This document shows, one piece after another, positions 16,648 to 25,050 of a stretch of DNA of 43,631 nucleotides. The notes under the pieces are model-generated. The model made no database searches. It worked only from the letters and a program-made list of their open reading frames with translations, and was not told the origin of the DNA. Both the position numbers and the translations under genes were made by a program. The stretch is taken from contig QCHC01000004.1 of NCBI GenBank assembly GCA_003279765.1, forward strand, positions 1 through 43,631, written 5' to 3'. Numbering within the stretch: the first letter of the stretch is position 1; the number at the start of each line of letters is the position of its first letter. This DNA comes from Pelagibacteraceae bacterium AG-390-M19. GTDB taxonomy: Bacteria > Pseudomonadota > Alphaproteobacteria > Pelagibacterales > Pelagibacteraceae.

Positions 16648-18084
16648 TTAATTTACTCTTGATAACTTTTTAGAATTTATTTCTACAAAACATTTCATCA
16701 ATAAATTTTTTGCAATCTCGAGTCTGTATTCTTTGCTAGCTCTCATGTCTCCAATAGGACTTAAATCTTTTTCTAAATAATTTTTTGCTAGATCAAAAGT
16801 ATTGATGGTAAGAGGCTTATTTTTAAGAATTTTTTCGCATGCCTTAGCTCTTTTTGGTACAGCAGCCATGCCTCCATATGCAATATAAACCTTTTTAATT
16901 TTATTGTTGTTAATTTCAAAATTAAATGATCCACAAACAGATGAAATATCATCATCAAATCTTTTTGAGATCTTAAATGCCTTAAAAATATTTTTCTTAA
17001 AAAGCGGTATTTTTATTGAGTGAATAAATTCATTCTTTTTTAATTTAGTTTTTCTGTAATCAAGGAAAAAATTATTTAAAGGTAAAACTTTTCTTTTATT
17101 AAAACTTTGAATTAAAACCTCTGCATTCAAAGATAATAGAATTGGTAATGAGTCACCAATTGGAGATGCTGTTGCAATATTGCCGCCTATAGTTCCAACA
17201 TTTCGAATTTGAACAGAGCCGTATCTCTTTAAAACCAAATAAAAATCTGGATAGTATTTTTTAATTTCTTTTTCAAATTTTATTAATGGTGTAGCGGAAC
17301 CAACTTCTAAATAATTTTTACTTACCTTTATAAAATCTAATTCGTTAATTTCTTTTAAATCAATTATAAATGGAATTTCTTTTCTTTCTTTTGTAACTTT
17401 TAAAGATAAGTCCGTTCCACCAGCAAGAAAACTAAAATTAGAATGTTTTTTAATTATGTTTTTTAAATCTTTGATATTTTTTGGTGAAAAATAAATTTTA
17501 TCATCTTTTTTAATATATACATTTTTGGGTTTAATTTTTTTTAATTGCTGAATAACTTTATTTTTATTTTTAGAAAATTGATCATTCTTATTTATCTTAT
17601 TTAAACTTTTGGCAGCATCAATTATAGGTCTATAACCAGTACAACGACATAAGTTACCTGATATAGAATCTGTTATTAATTCATTGTTAAGACTTTTATT
17701 ATTTTTAAACATTGAAAATAAAGACATAACAAATCCTGGGGTACAGAAACCGCATTGGGAACCATGAAATTTTACCATCGCATCTTGCACTGGGTGAAGT
17801 TTTCCATTTTGAGAAACCAAATCTTCAACAATTATAAGTTGCTTACCATTCAATGATGGGACAAATGAAATACAAGAATTAATTGCTTTATATTCAATTT
17901 TATTGTCGACTAATTCACCTAAAACAATTGTGCATGCACCACAACCCCCCTCTGAACATCCTTCTTTGGTTCCAGTCTTTTTTAATTCAGTTCTAATATA
18001 ACTAAGTAATGTTTGATTTGGATCGGGATTTTTAATTTCTATAAGCTTATCATTTAACAAAAATTTAACAGAACTTGATATCAC
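16648..18084 (-). CDS. xdhA: Xanthine dehydrogenase, FeS/FAD small subunit
   Basis: 478 residues with three parts: a plant-type [2Fe-2S] ferredoxin domain (Cys43, Cys48, Cys51, Cys71), an alpha-helical second [2Fe-2S] domain (Cys111, Cys114, Cys146, Cys148 in HGSQCGFCTPGF and GNLCRCTGYRPI), and a FAD domain from about residue 190 with LAGGTDLSL and GTIGGNIATASPIGDSLP. It passes electrons from the molybdenum centre to NAD. All eight cluster cysteines are intact. It lies directly between uraH and xdhB, with no spacer on either side. Confidence 0.95.
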   Translation of the reverse strand: MISSSVKFLLNDKLIEIKNPDPNQTLLSYIRTELKKTGTKEGCSEGGCGACTIVLGELVDNKIEYKAINSCISFVPSLNGKQLIIVEDLVSQNGKLHPVQDAMVKFHGSQCGFCTPGFVMSLFSMFKNNKSLNNELITDSISGNLCRCTGYRPIIDAAKSLNKINKNDQFSKNKNKVIQQLKKIKPKNVYIKKDDKIYFSPKNIKDLKNIIKKHSNFSFLAGGTDLSLKVTKERKEIPFIIDLKEINELDFIKVSKNYLEVGSATPLIKFEKEIKKYYPDFYLVLKRYGSVQIRNVGTIGGNIATASPIGDSLPILLSLNAEVLIQSFNKRKVLPLNNFFLDYRKTKLKKNEFIHSIKIPLFKKNIFKAFKISKRFDDDISSVCGSFNFEINNNKIKKVYIAYGGMAAVPKRAKACEKILKNKPLTINTFDLAKNYLEKDLSPIGDMRASKEYRLEIAKNLLMKCFVEINSKKLSRVN

Positions 18085-18435
18085 TTAACTACCTCTATAA
18101 GTAGAATAACTCCAAGGTGAGACAAGTAAAGGAACATGATAATGCTGTGAGGGATCTGAAATACCAAATCTGATAACAACGTCGTCCAAGAATGGTACAT
18201 CGCTAGCTGAAGATGTATTTTTAAAATAATCACCAATATGAAAAACTAATTCGTATTTACCCTTAATAAAAACGTCTCCCTCTGCTAATGGGGAATTGGC
18301 TCTACCGTCATCATTGAGTTTTATTGATGTTAATTTTTTTCGTTCTGAGTTATTAATATAAAACAGGTCAACCAAAATACCTTTGCCAGGTTTACCAGAA
18401 TATACATCTAAAACATGAGTTGTGAGCTTTGTCAT
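18085..18435 (-). CDS. uraH: 5-Hydroxyisourate hydrolase (transthyretin-like)
   Basis: 116 residues. It hydrolyses 5-hydroxyisourate, the product of PuuD, to OHCU. Family hallmarks are the N-terminal TTHVLDVYSGKPGKGI with the active-site His, DDGRANSP with the active-site Arg, HYHVPLLVSPWSYSTYRGS with the second His, and the invariant C-terminal Tyr-Arg-Gly-Ser. It has no signal peptide, so it is cytoplasmic. It is first in the minus-strand purine operon, 47 bp from the divergent uraD, which performs the next step. Confidence 0.95.
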   Translation of the reverse strand: MTKLTTHVLDVYSGKPGKGILVDLFYINNSERKKLTSIKLNDDGRANSPLAEGDVFIKGKYELVFHIGDYFKNTSSASDVPFLDDVVIRFGISDPSQHYHVPLLVSPWSYSTYRGS

Positions 18436-18482
18436 AAAATTATAGTATCATTTAATTTCAAACTTAAATTATTTAAAGTTAT
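18436..18482. promoter_or_regulatory. 47-bp divergent promoter region between the two purine operons
   Basis: The gap holds both starts of a 10-gene divergent pair. It contains a small inverted repeat, TAATTT and AAATTA around a 7-nt spacer, and on the minus strand an ACTATAAT -10-like box only a few bases before the uraH ATG. Transcripts may be nearly leaderless. No regulator gene is adjacent. Assignment is by position and composition only. Confidence 0.4.
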
Positions 18483-18980
18483 ATGAGAACAATAGATAAC
18501 ATTAACGATCTTAACAAGTCTGATTTTTTGTCTGTATTTGGTAATGTTTTTGAAAAAACTGAATCAATTGCTGTGGAAGCTTTTGAGTCAAAACCATTTA
18601 AAAACTTTGAAGATATTGTGTTTAAAATGCTTGATATTTATGAAAATTACGAAAAGAATAAAATTTTAGAGATTTTAAATGCACATCCTGAGCTTGCTGT
18701 AGCAAAAAAAATGACCTCTGAATCTATATCAGAACAAGCCTCTGCAAAATTAAACCAATGTTCTAATGATGAATATGAGGAATTTAAAAAATTAAATTCA
18801 GAATATAAAAAAAAGTTTAATTTTCCTTTTATAATTGCCGTAAAAGGTAAAGATAAACATGAAATACTTATGAATTTTAGACAAAGAATACAAAGTGATG
18901 TAGAAAGTGAATTCCTTGAAGCAAAAAAACAAGTAAAAAAAATCGCAACCTTTCGTTTGAATGAGATAAACAAAAAATGA
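18483..18980 (+). CDS. uraD: OHCU decarboxylase
   Basis: 165 residues. It decarboxylates 2-oxo-4-hydroxy-4-carboxy-5-ureidoimidazoline to S-allantoin. The catalytic His lies in LNAHPELA, followed by SISEQASAKLNQCSNDEYEEF, where the Ser-Glu-Gln part is the family signature, and by FPFIIAVKGK. The N terminus IDNINDLNKSDFLSVFGNVFE also fits. It opens the plus-strand purine operon and overlaps the allantoicase start by 4 bp (ATGA). Length matches single-domain bacterial UraD. Confidence 0.95.
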   Translation: MRTIDNINDLNKSDFLSVFGNVFEKTESIAVEAFESKPFKNFEDIVFKMLDIYENYEKNKILEILNAHPELAVAKKMTSESISEQASAKLNQCSNDEYEEFKKLNSEYKKKFNFPFIIAVKGKDKHEILMNFRQRIQSDVESEFLEAKKQVKKIATFRLNEINKK

Positions 18981-19963
18981 AAAAATTTATAAGTGCAAAA
19001 ATGATTAACTTAGCAGATCCAAGAATTGGATCTAAAATTATATTTAAAACTGATGATTTTTTTGCAGCTGCTCATAGAATTTTAAACATCGAAACTCCAG
19101 TTTTTAAAGATGGACTATTTGACAAACATGGTAAATGGATGGATGGATGGGAAACAAAGAGAAGAAGATCAAAAGGTTTTGATTATTTAATTTTAAAACT
19201 TGGTAAACCTGGAAAGATATTTGATATAGACATTGACACAACACACTTCAACGGAAACCAGCCCACACATGCTTCTTTAGAGGGCTGCTTAAGTAAAACA
19301 AAGCCCAATAAAAAAACAAAATGGATTTCTTTACTCAGCAAAAAAAAACTTGGGCCAAGCCGAAACCATAGCTTCAAATCAAACAACAAATCTGTTTTTA
19401 ATTATATAAGACTTAACATTTTTCCAGATGGTGGAGTTGCTAGACTAAGACTTTATGGAAAAATTGAAATGGAGAAAAACTTTTTAAGTAACAAAACTAT
19501 CAACCTTACATCTGTTTTAAATGGCGCTTCAATTATTGGTTGTAATAATGAACATTTTGGCAGAGCTGAAAATGTCATAGCGCCTGGTAAAGGAAAAAAT
19601 ATGGGAGATGGTTGGGAAACAAGAAGAAGTAGAGGAAAAAACTTTGATTGGCTTATAATAAAATTTGGAAAACCAGGATTAATAAAAAAATTAGAGATAG
19701 ATACCCATCATTTTAAAGGAAACTATCCAGATAGTTGTTCAATTCAAACTGCAAGTATTTCAAAAAATCTGTCCAATAAATCAATTGTCAATAATTCAAA
19801 AAATTGGAAGTTTATTTTAAATAAGTCAAAGCTGTCAGCTCACAAGAAACATATTTTTAAAAAATTCCTAATTAAAAGAAGTAAGGAAAATTATATTAAA
19901 ATAAATATCTATCCAGATGGTGGAATTTCAAGAATAAGGGCATTCGGAAATTTTGTGAAATGA
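18977..19963 (+). CDS. alc: Allantoicase
   Basis: 328 residues formed by two repeats of the allantoicase jelly-roll. Repeat 1 (about 10-160) has NLADPRIGSKI, DGWETKRRR and DTTHFNGNQP; repeat 2 (about 170-328) has the parallel INLTSVLNGASI, DGWETRRSR and DTHHFKGNYP, each ending in a FPDGG/YPDGG-R-RLYG-like strand. It hydrolyses allantoate to ureidoglycolate and urea. The enzyme lies between uraD and allA with 4-bp overlaps on both sides. Its presence, instead of an AllC-type amidohydrolase, means that nitrogen leaves as urea, not ammonia. Confidence 0.95.
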   Translation: MKKFISAKMINLADPRIGSKIIFKTDDFFAAAHRILNIETPVFKDGLFDKHGKWMDGWETKRRRSKGFDYLILKLGKPGKIFDIDIDTTHFNGNQPTHASLEGCLSKTKPNKKTKWISLLSKKKLGPSRNHSFKSNNKSVFNYIRLNIFPDGGVARLRLYGKIEMEKNFLSNKTINLTSVLNGASIIGCNNEHFGRAENVIAPGKGKNMGDGWETRRSRGKNFDWLIIKFGKPGLIKKLEIDTHHFKGNYPDSCSIQTASISKNLSNKSIVNNSKNWKFILNKSKLSAHKKHIFKKFLIKRSKENYIKINIYPDGGISRIRAFGNFVK

Positions 19964-20451
19964 AATTAATAAAAGCAAAAAAAATAACTAAAAAAAATTT
20001 TTCTAAATTTGGTCAATTAATAGATACATCTAAAAAAAATCCTATAAATATTAATGATGGTTATGCAAAAAGATTTGATAATTTAATCAATATAGATACT
20101 TCTAAAAAAAAAGGAAAAGCAATAGTTAGTATTTTTAAAGCAAAAAAAAGAAATTTTCCTATGAAAATTGACATGATGGAAAAACATCCTTTAGGAAGCC
20201 AAGCCTTTATACCAATGGAGGATACAAAATTTTTAGTATTTGTAGCACCAAGAGGAGATAAACCAGATGTAAATAAAATTCAATCCTTTGTAGTCCCCAA
20301 ACAAACTGGCGTAAATTACAATGCTGGTATTTGGCACTTTCCACTGATTTCTATGAAAAATATGAATTTTCTAATTGTTGATAGAAAGGGAAAAGGAAAC
20401 AATCTTGTAATTTATAAATTTAAAAAAGATAAAATTATTTTAAAAAAATGA
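19960..20451 (+). CDS. allA: Ureidoglycolate lyase
   Basis: 163 residues. It splits ureidoglycolate into glyoxylate and urea, the last step of the pathway. Signature segments are HPLGSQAFIPM followed by FLVFVAPRGDKPD, and NYNAGIWHFPLI with the conserved Trp-His. It overlaps allantoicase (upstream) and puuE (downstream) by 4 bp each. The product glyoxylate can enter central carbon metabolism; no glyoxylate-handling gene is in this window. Confidence 0.93.
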   Translation: MKLIKAKKITKKNFSKFGQLIDTSKKNPININDGYAKRFDNLINIDTSKKKGKAIVSIFKAKKRNFPMKIDMMEKHPLGSQAFIPMEDTKFLVFVAPRGDKPDVNKIQSFVVPKQTGVNYNAGIWHFPLISMKNMNFLIVDRKGKGNNLVIYKFKKDKIILKK

Positions 20452-21347
20452 AAAAAAAATATCCAAGAGATTTGGTAGGATATGGTTCCAAAAAAGTTAA
20501 GGTAAGATGGCCTGGTAATGCTAAGTTGGCTTTACAATTTGTACTTAATTATGAAGAAGGAGCTGAGAATTGTACCCTTCATGGTGATAAAACTTCAGAA
20601 GTATTTTTGTCAGAAATTATAGGAGCAAAACCAATTAAAGGACGACACCTAAATATGGAGTCAATTTATGAATATGGATCAAGAAGAGGCTTTTGGAGAA
20701 TTCACGATTTATTTAATAAAAAAAAAATTCCACTTACTATTTTTGGAGTTGGTATGGCCTTAGAGAGAAATAAAGAAGTTTGTTCAGCTATAAAAAAAGC
20801 AAATTATGAAGTTGCTAGTCACGGGTGGCGATGGATTGATTATCAAAATGTATCAAAGAAAAAAGAAAAGAATGATATGAAACTTGCAATAAAATCTATA
20901 AAAAAAATTTTTGGCACTCAACCTGCTGGTTGGTACACTGGCAGGTGTAGTACAAATACTTTAGATTTAGTAATTGATAATGGTAATTTTTTATACTGTA
21001 GCGATACATACAGTGATGATCTTCCTTATTGGATAAAAAAAGGTAATAAAAAACAACTCATGGTTCCTTACACACTTGATAACAATGATATGAGATTTGC
21101 AACCAATCAAGGTTTTAATTCAGGTGAACAATTTTATAATTATTTAAAAGATAGTTTCGATGCTCTTTATGAGGAAGGAAAAACCTCACCAAAAATGATG
21201 TCTGTTGGCTTGCATTGTAGATTAATTGGAAGGCCTGGTAGAATACAGTCGCTTAAAAAATTTTTAAATTATATTCATAAATTTAAGGATATTTGGATTT
21301 GCAAAAGAGTGGATATAGCAAAGCATTGGATAAAAAATTATAGTTAA
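20448..21347 (+). CDS. puuE: Cofactor-independent allantoinase (polysaccharide deacetylase-like)
   Basis: 299 residues with a NodB-type (polysaccharide deacetylase-like) fold, the PuuE class, unrelated to the metal-dependent AllB amidohydrolases. Family features are PRDLVGYG at the N terminus, LQFVLNYEEGAENC, EYGSRRGFWRI, EVASHGWRWIDYQ and GWYTGRCSTNT, plus SVGLHCRLIGRPGR near the end. It opens allantoin to allantoate. It is last in the uraD-alc-allA-puuE operon; its stop lies 8 bp from the convergent cytochrome gene. Confidence 0.94.
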   Translation: MKKKYPRDLVGYGSKKVKVRWPGNAKLALQFVLNYEEGAENCTLHGDKTSEVFLSEIIGAKPIKGRHLNMESIYEYGSRRGFWRIHDLFNKKKIPLTIFGVGMALERNKEVCSAIKKANYEVASHGWRWIDYQNVSKKKEKNDMKLAIKSIKKIFGTQPAGWYTGRCSTNTLDLVIDNGNFLYCSDTYSDDLPYWIKKGNKKQLMVPYTLDNNDMRFATNQGFNSGEQFYNYLKDSFDALYEEGKTSPKMMSVGLHCRLIGRPGRIQSLKKFLNYIHKFKDIWICKRVDIAKHWIKNYS

Positions 21348-21355
21348 AATTTTTA

Positions 21356-21679
21356 TTATTGTTCTGCAGCTATAGAAGTATAATGAGCAACTGCCTCTAT
21401 TTCCTCATCAGTTAGTATACCCTCCATTGCAGGCATTACTCCTATACCGTTTCTAACTGCCATTATAATTCTTTGAATATCAGGTCTGATTTCATTTAAA
21501 TTTGGACCAACCATTGCGTTCGATCCAGCATCTGAGAGCATATGGCATGCTGCACAGTTACCAGCTCCTAGAAAAACTTCTTTTCCTTTATTAAATAATT
21601 CATCAGCATTAACATAAATATTTGATGAAAAGAGCATTATAAAGAAAGCTATAAAATATTTTAAAAATAATTTTTTCAC
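21356..21679 (-). CDS. Secreted monoheme cytochrome c, probable electron acceptor of PuuD
   Basis: 107 residues. A Sec signal peptide with hydrophobic core 8-19 is probably cut after VNA (residue 25). The heme site Cys-Ala-Ala-Cys-His spans 42-46 and a Met ligand follows in GVMPAME (Met82 or Met85). It resembles the cytochrome c domain that normally forms the C terminus of PuuD, and its location inside the purine island, where PuuD lacks that domain, makes it the likely partner. A general respiratory cytochrome is the alternative. It faces puuE head-to-tail with only 8 bp between the stops. Confidence 0.88.
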   Translation of the reverse strand: MKKLFLKYFIAFFIMLFSSNIYVNADELFNKGKEVFLGAGNCAACHMLSDAGSNAMVGPNLNEIRPDIQRIIMAVRNGIGVMPAMEGILTDEEIEAVAHYTSIAAEQ

Positions 21680-21729
21680 TATAAATTTGGTATCATAAAT
21701 AAAAAAAACTAAAAAGATAAATTTCTTTA

Positions 21730-22062
21730 ATGGAAAAACAGATCAAAAGAACAATTTTAGAACAAGGAAGAGACTGGTTCGAATCTGATAGAAAAGTAAT
21801 ACTTGCAAGAGTAATACAGACATGGGGTTCTTCTCCTTGCCCAGTTGGAAGTAACATGATTGTTAACGACAAAGGCGAATTTTTTGGATCTGTTTCCGGG
21901 GGATGTGTTGAAGCAAATGTAATAGAAGAATGCTTAGATTTGTTAAAAAATAATAATTCATTTAAGCAATTAGAATTTAAAGTATCTGATGACAACGCCT
22001 GGAATGTGGGCCTTGCCTGTGGAGGTGAAATCAAAATTTATATTGAGAAAATAAATTCATGA
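21730..22062 (+). CDS. xdhC1: XdhC/CoxI N-terminal domain protein (first half of split XdhC)
   Basis: 110 residues containing only the XdhC_CoxI domain: WGSSPCPVGSNMIVNDKGEFFGSVSGGCVE at about residues 36-65 has the Gly-Gly-Cys-Val-Glu signature, and ACGGEIKIYIE closes the domain. XdhC binds molybdenum cofactor, promotes its sulfuration and inserts it into XdhB. In most bacteria this domain is fused to the Rossmann domain encoded next; here a stop separates them, with a 4-bp ATGA overlap for coupled translation. No frameshift is needed, since both ORFs have their own good starts, so this looks like a genuine split. Confidence 0.9.
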   Translation: MEKQIKRTILEQGRDWFESDRKVILARVIQTWGSSPCPVGSNMIVNDKGEFFGSVSGGCVEANVIEECLDLLKNNNSFKQLEFKVSDDNAWNVGLACGGEIKIYIEKINS

Positions 22063-22757
22063 AATTAGAAATGCTCAATGAAATAATTCAAAAAAAATCT
22101 TCTAGTCAAAATTTTGCTTTACTTACAAATCTGACAAATGGGAATAGTGAAATTTTTGAATTTGGTAAATTGTTAAGTAATGATTTTGAAAGTTATAAAA
22201 AACAAATAGAGAATTATCATAGTTTAAAAAAAAATGGAGTAATTGATGGTACTCAAATATTCATTCAAAATTTTACAAAACCAATAGAGGTTATTATAGT
22301 AGGGGCAGTTCATATTGCTCAATATTTAGTTGATTTATTTAAAAATCTGAATTTTGTAATCACAATAGTTGATCCTAGAAAATTTTTTATTACTGACGAA
22401 AGATTTCCAAATGTAAAAATTATAAATGATTGGCCTGAAGAAATTTTTAAGAAATTAGAAACAGACTCTAATAATGCTTTAATCACTTTAACTCATGATC
22501 CAAAAATAGATGATCCAGCATTAAAGCATGCACTGAAAAATAAATTTTTTTATATTGGGGCGCTTGGAAGCAAAAAAACTCATACCAAAAGATGTCAAAG
22601 ATTAAAGGAGAGTGGATTTACTGAAGAAGAAATAGCTTCCATACACGGCCCAATAGGCATTAAACTTGGAGGAAAATCTGGTCCTGAAATAGCTCTCTCA
22701 ATTGTTTCACAACTTGTTCTGGAGTCTAACAAATTATTATTGAACTCTAAAAAATAA
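22059..22757 (+). CDS. xdhC2: XdhC Rossmann-domain protein (second half of split XdhC)
   Basis: 232 residues. A nucleotide-binding Rossmann start, VIIVGAVHIAQYL (about residues 77-89), is followed by VDPRKFFITDERFP and the XdhC C-terminal signature YIGALGSKKTHTKR...GPIGIKLGGKSGPEIALSI. It forms the C-terminal half of the molybdenum-cofactor chaperone for xanthine dehydrogenase. It is coupled to the preceding half by a 4-bp overlap. The first 70 residues (LTNLTNGNSEIFEFGKL...) correspond to the linker region of fused XdhC. DUF1330 follows after 17 bp. Confidence 0.9.
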   Translation: MKLEMLNEIIQKKSSSQNFALLTNLTNGNSEIFEFGKLLSNDFESYKKQIENYHSLKKNGVIDGTQIFIQNFTKPIEVIIVGAVHIAQYLVDLFKNLNFVITIVDPRKFFITDERFPNVKIINDWPEEIFKKLETDSNNALITLTHDPKIDDPALKHALKNKFFYIGALGSKKTHTKRCQRLKESGFTEEEIASIHGPIGIKLGGKSGPEIALSIVSQLVLESNKLLLNSKK

Positions 22758-22774
22758 AAAAATAAATTGATTAA

Positions 22775-23065
22775 ATGAAAAAAGGTTACGTTGTTTGTGT
22801 TTACGAAAATATAAAAGACCAAGAACTTTTAAATAATTATGCATCAAAATCAAAAAGTGCTGTTGATAAATATAAGGGTATTTTTTTGGTAAGAGGAGGA
22901 AATAAGATTACAACTGAAGGAAAAGAATTTGTTAGAACAGTAGTAATCGAATTTGAAACATTTGATATAGCTAAAAAATTTTTTTACTCAGAAGAATATC
23001 AAGCTGCACATGCTATCTTAGCTAATAGTGTTATTAGAAATCATCAAATAATCGAAGGCACTTAA
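22775..23065 (+). CDS. DUF1330 family protein
   Basis: 96 residues, a dimeric alpha-beta-barrel-like fold. Family features are the opening KKGYVVCVYENIKDQELLNNYA, a central FLVRGGN and VVIEFETFDIAKKFFYSEEYQAAHAI. Function of the family is not established. It is co-directional with xdhC2 (17 bp) and may be carried in the same transcript. Its stop overlaps the stop of the convergent glycosylase by 4 bp. Confidence 0.85.
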   Translation: MKKGYVVCVYENIKDQELLNNYASKSKSAVDKYKGIFLVRGGNKITTEGKEFVRTVVIEFETFDIAKKFFYSEEYQAAHAILANSVIRNHQIIEGT

Positions 23066-23697
23066 TATTGTATTGGCTCGGGATCAATACTTCTCCATAA
23101 ATACCAAGTAGCAACTGAACAATATGGTGAAAATCTTTTATTCAGTAACCTTACGTAAGATTCTGGTGGTAAATACTTCTTATTATAATTTTTTGAAATA
23201 GCTCTTAATAAACCAATATCTTGTATAGGCCAAATATTAGGACGATTGTAAGTAAACAATAAAATCATTTCAGCTGACCATCTTCCAATTTGTCTTAATT
23301 TAGAAAGATAAATTATAGCATCTTCATCTGACATGCTTGGAATTATTTTTGGATTAAATGTTTTACTCAATACTTGTTCTGCTAAACTTTTTATACCTTT
23401 TACTTTTTGTCTACTTAATCCACAGCTTTTTAATTGAGAGCTAGAGAGTTTGCTTACTGTTTTTGCATTGATTTTATTTTTACACTTTTTTTTAAACTTT
23501 AAAAAAACTGAGTTAGCAGCAGCTACACTAATTTGTTGACCAATAATACTTTTGCAAAGAGAGAAAAAAACATCTCTTCTTGAAGTGAGAACAGTTTCTG
23601 ATGGTGACTTATATTTTTTAATTAGAGAAGACATAATTTTATCTTTTTTTGACAGATATCTTTTGGCTGTGTTCCAGTATGGAGGAATTTTACTCAT
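23062..23697 (-). CDS. DNA-3-methyladenine glycosylase II (AlkA-type, HhH-GPD)
   Basis: 211 residues. It removes alkylated purines from DNA. The helix-hairpin-helix is LRQIGRWSAEMILLF and the catalytic Asp follows in WPIQDIGL, at the family distance. IIGQQISVAAANSVFLKF near residue 52 is the typical early helix. It lacks the N-terminal AlkA extension, as in the short bacterial Mag/AlkA class, and no FeS cysteine loop is seen, so it is not EndoIII-like. The start overlaps the EamA gene end by 8 bp. Confidence 0.9.
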   Translation of the reverse strand: MSKIPPYWNTAKRYLSKKDKIMSSLIKKYKSPSETVLTSRRDVFFSLCKSIIGQQISVAAANSVFLKFKKKCKNKINAKTVSKLSSSQLKSCGLSRQKVKGIKSLAEQVLSKTFNPKIIPSMSDEDAIIYLSKLRQIGRWSAEMILLFTYNRPNIWPIQDIGLLRAISKNYNKKYLPPESYVRLLNKRFSPYCSVATWYLWRSIDPEPIQY

Positions 23698-24571
23698 GAC
23701 GTGAAACTGATAACTTTTTTTTCAAATACATCTCTCTTCTAAATATAATAATAGATGAAACAATAACCAATAAAGCACCTAATAAAGTTTTAGAAGTTGG
23801 TATTTCATTCCAAATAAAATATCCAAATATTATTGCAAATACTAATCCAAGATATTTTAAAGGAGAAACCAAACTCACTTCTGAATATTTATATGATTGT
23901 GATAGCCATAAATTTGCAAGACCACCTAATATACCAACCATTGATAGCAAAAATAAATCAAGTAAAGTTGGCAAGATCCATCCCTGATAAAAAGATAAAA
24001 AACTTAGAAGCATTATCGAGAATGAAAAGAAAAAACTAATTAACCATGCAGGCTCGGTTGAGGATAATTTTCTTATAGCAATAGCAACATAAGATAGACC
24101 TAAGCAAAAAATTATTGGATAAATATAATATAAATTTAAAGAGCTAAAACCTGGTTCAGTTATGAAAATTATACCAACAAATCCAACTAAAACCGCTAAC
24201 CATCGATAAAGGCCTACTTTTTCATTTAATAAAAAAATTGAAAATATAGTGATAAATATTGGTGCTGCAAAAGAAATACTTACGACAGTTGCTAAAGGTA
24301 AATTTCTTAATGCTACAAATATAGAAACCAAAGCAATTAATCCTGCCAAACATCTTTTAAAATGAAGAAATGGTCTAGTTGTTTTATAAAAATCTAAATA
24401 TCTGTCTTTAGGAATAAGAAATAAAATAGGAATTATTCCACAAAATCCTCTAAAAAATAATACTTGTCCAACAGGATAATCATCAGACCATTTAACAATC
24501 ACATCCATAAGTGAAAATGCGCATACCGATATGAACATGTAAAAAAAGCCTAATTGATTTTTTGATAGCAT
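23690..24571 (-). CDS. EamA/DMT-family membrane transporter
   Basis: 293 residues with ten hydrophobic helices in two five-helix halves, the drug/metabolite transporter architecture. The opening GFFYMFISVCAFSLMDVIVK and the loop GQVLFFRGFCGIIPIL are family-typical, and the second half begins near residue 147. Substrate is unknown; the family includes exporters of amino acids and other small molecules. It lies upstream of the glycosylase gene on the minus strand and divergent from msrA (34 bp). Confidence 0.87.
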   Translation of the reverse strand: MLSKNQLGFFYMFISVCAFSLMDVIVKWSDDYPVGQVLFFRGFCGIIPILFLIPKDRYLDFYKTTRPFLHFKRCLAGLIALVSIFVALRNLPLATVVSISFAAPIFITIFSIFLLNEKVGLYRWLAVLVGFVGIIFITEPGFSSLNLYYIYPIIFCLGLSYVAIAIRKLSSTEPAWLISFFFSFSIMLLSFLSFYQGWILPTLLDLFLLSMVGILGGLANLWLSQSYKYSEVSLVSPLKYLGLVFAIIFGYFIWNEIPTSKTLLGALLVIVSSIIIFRREMYLKKKLSVSRHE

Positions 24572-24605
24572 ATGATTAACTCTAAATTAATTAAGTTAAT
24601 AATCA

Positions 24606-25049
24606 ATGGAAATAGCAATTTTAGGATTGGGGTGTTTTTGGGGACCAGAAATTAAGTTTAGTAAAATTGATGGAATTATAAAAACAGAGGTAGGTTATTG
24701 TGGAGGTAACAATGCTGAAACAAATTACAAAGAAGTATGCTCTGGTACAACTAATCATGCTGAGGTGGTTAAGTTAGATTTTGATCCAAAAGTTATATCT
24801 TATGAAAAAATTCTTGAATATTTTTTTGAAATTCATGACCCAACAACCTTAAATTCTCAAGGACCAGATTTTGGAACTCAATATAGAAGTGAAATATTTT
24901 ATTTAAATGATCAGCAAAAAATTATTGCTGAAAAAATGATAGAAAAAGAAAACCTCAAATTATCAGGAAAAGTTGTAACTAAAATTTCTTTAGTTAAAAA
25001 TTATTGCCCAGCTGAAGAGTATCATCAACGATATTTGGAAAAAAGATAA
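24606..25049 (+). CDS. msrA: Peptide methionine-S-sulfoxide reductase A
   Basis: 147 residues. It repairs oxidised methionine. The nucleophile Cys10 lies in LGCFWGPE, followed by VGYCGG, and the Tyr/Glu/Asp residues are present in TNHAEVVKLDFDP and DFGTQYRSEIFY. The CPAEEYHQRYLE segment near the C terminus supplies a probable resolving Cys. It is somewhat shorter than enterobacterial MsrA, lacking the N-terminal extension, as is common. It is 1 bp from the sulfurtransferase gene. Confidence 0.94.
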   Translation: MEIAILGLGCFWGPEIKFSKIDGIIKTEVGYCGGNNAETNYKEVCSGTTNHAEVVKLDFDPKVISYEKILEYFFEIHDPTTLNSQGPDFGTQYRSEIFYLNDQQKIIAEKMIEKENLKLSGKVVTKISLVKNYCPAEEYHQRYLEKR

Positions 25050-25050
25050 A

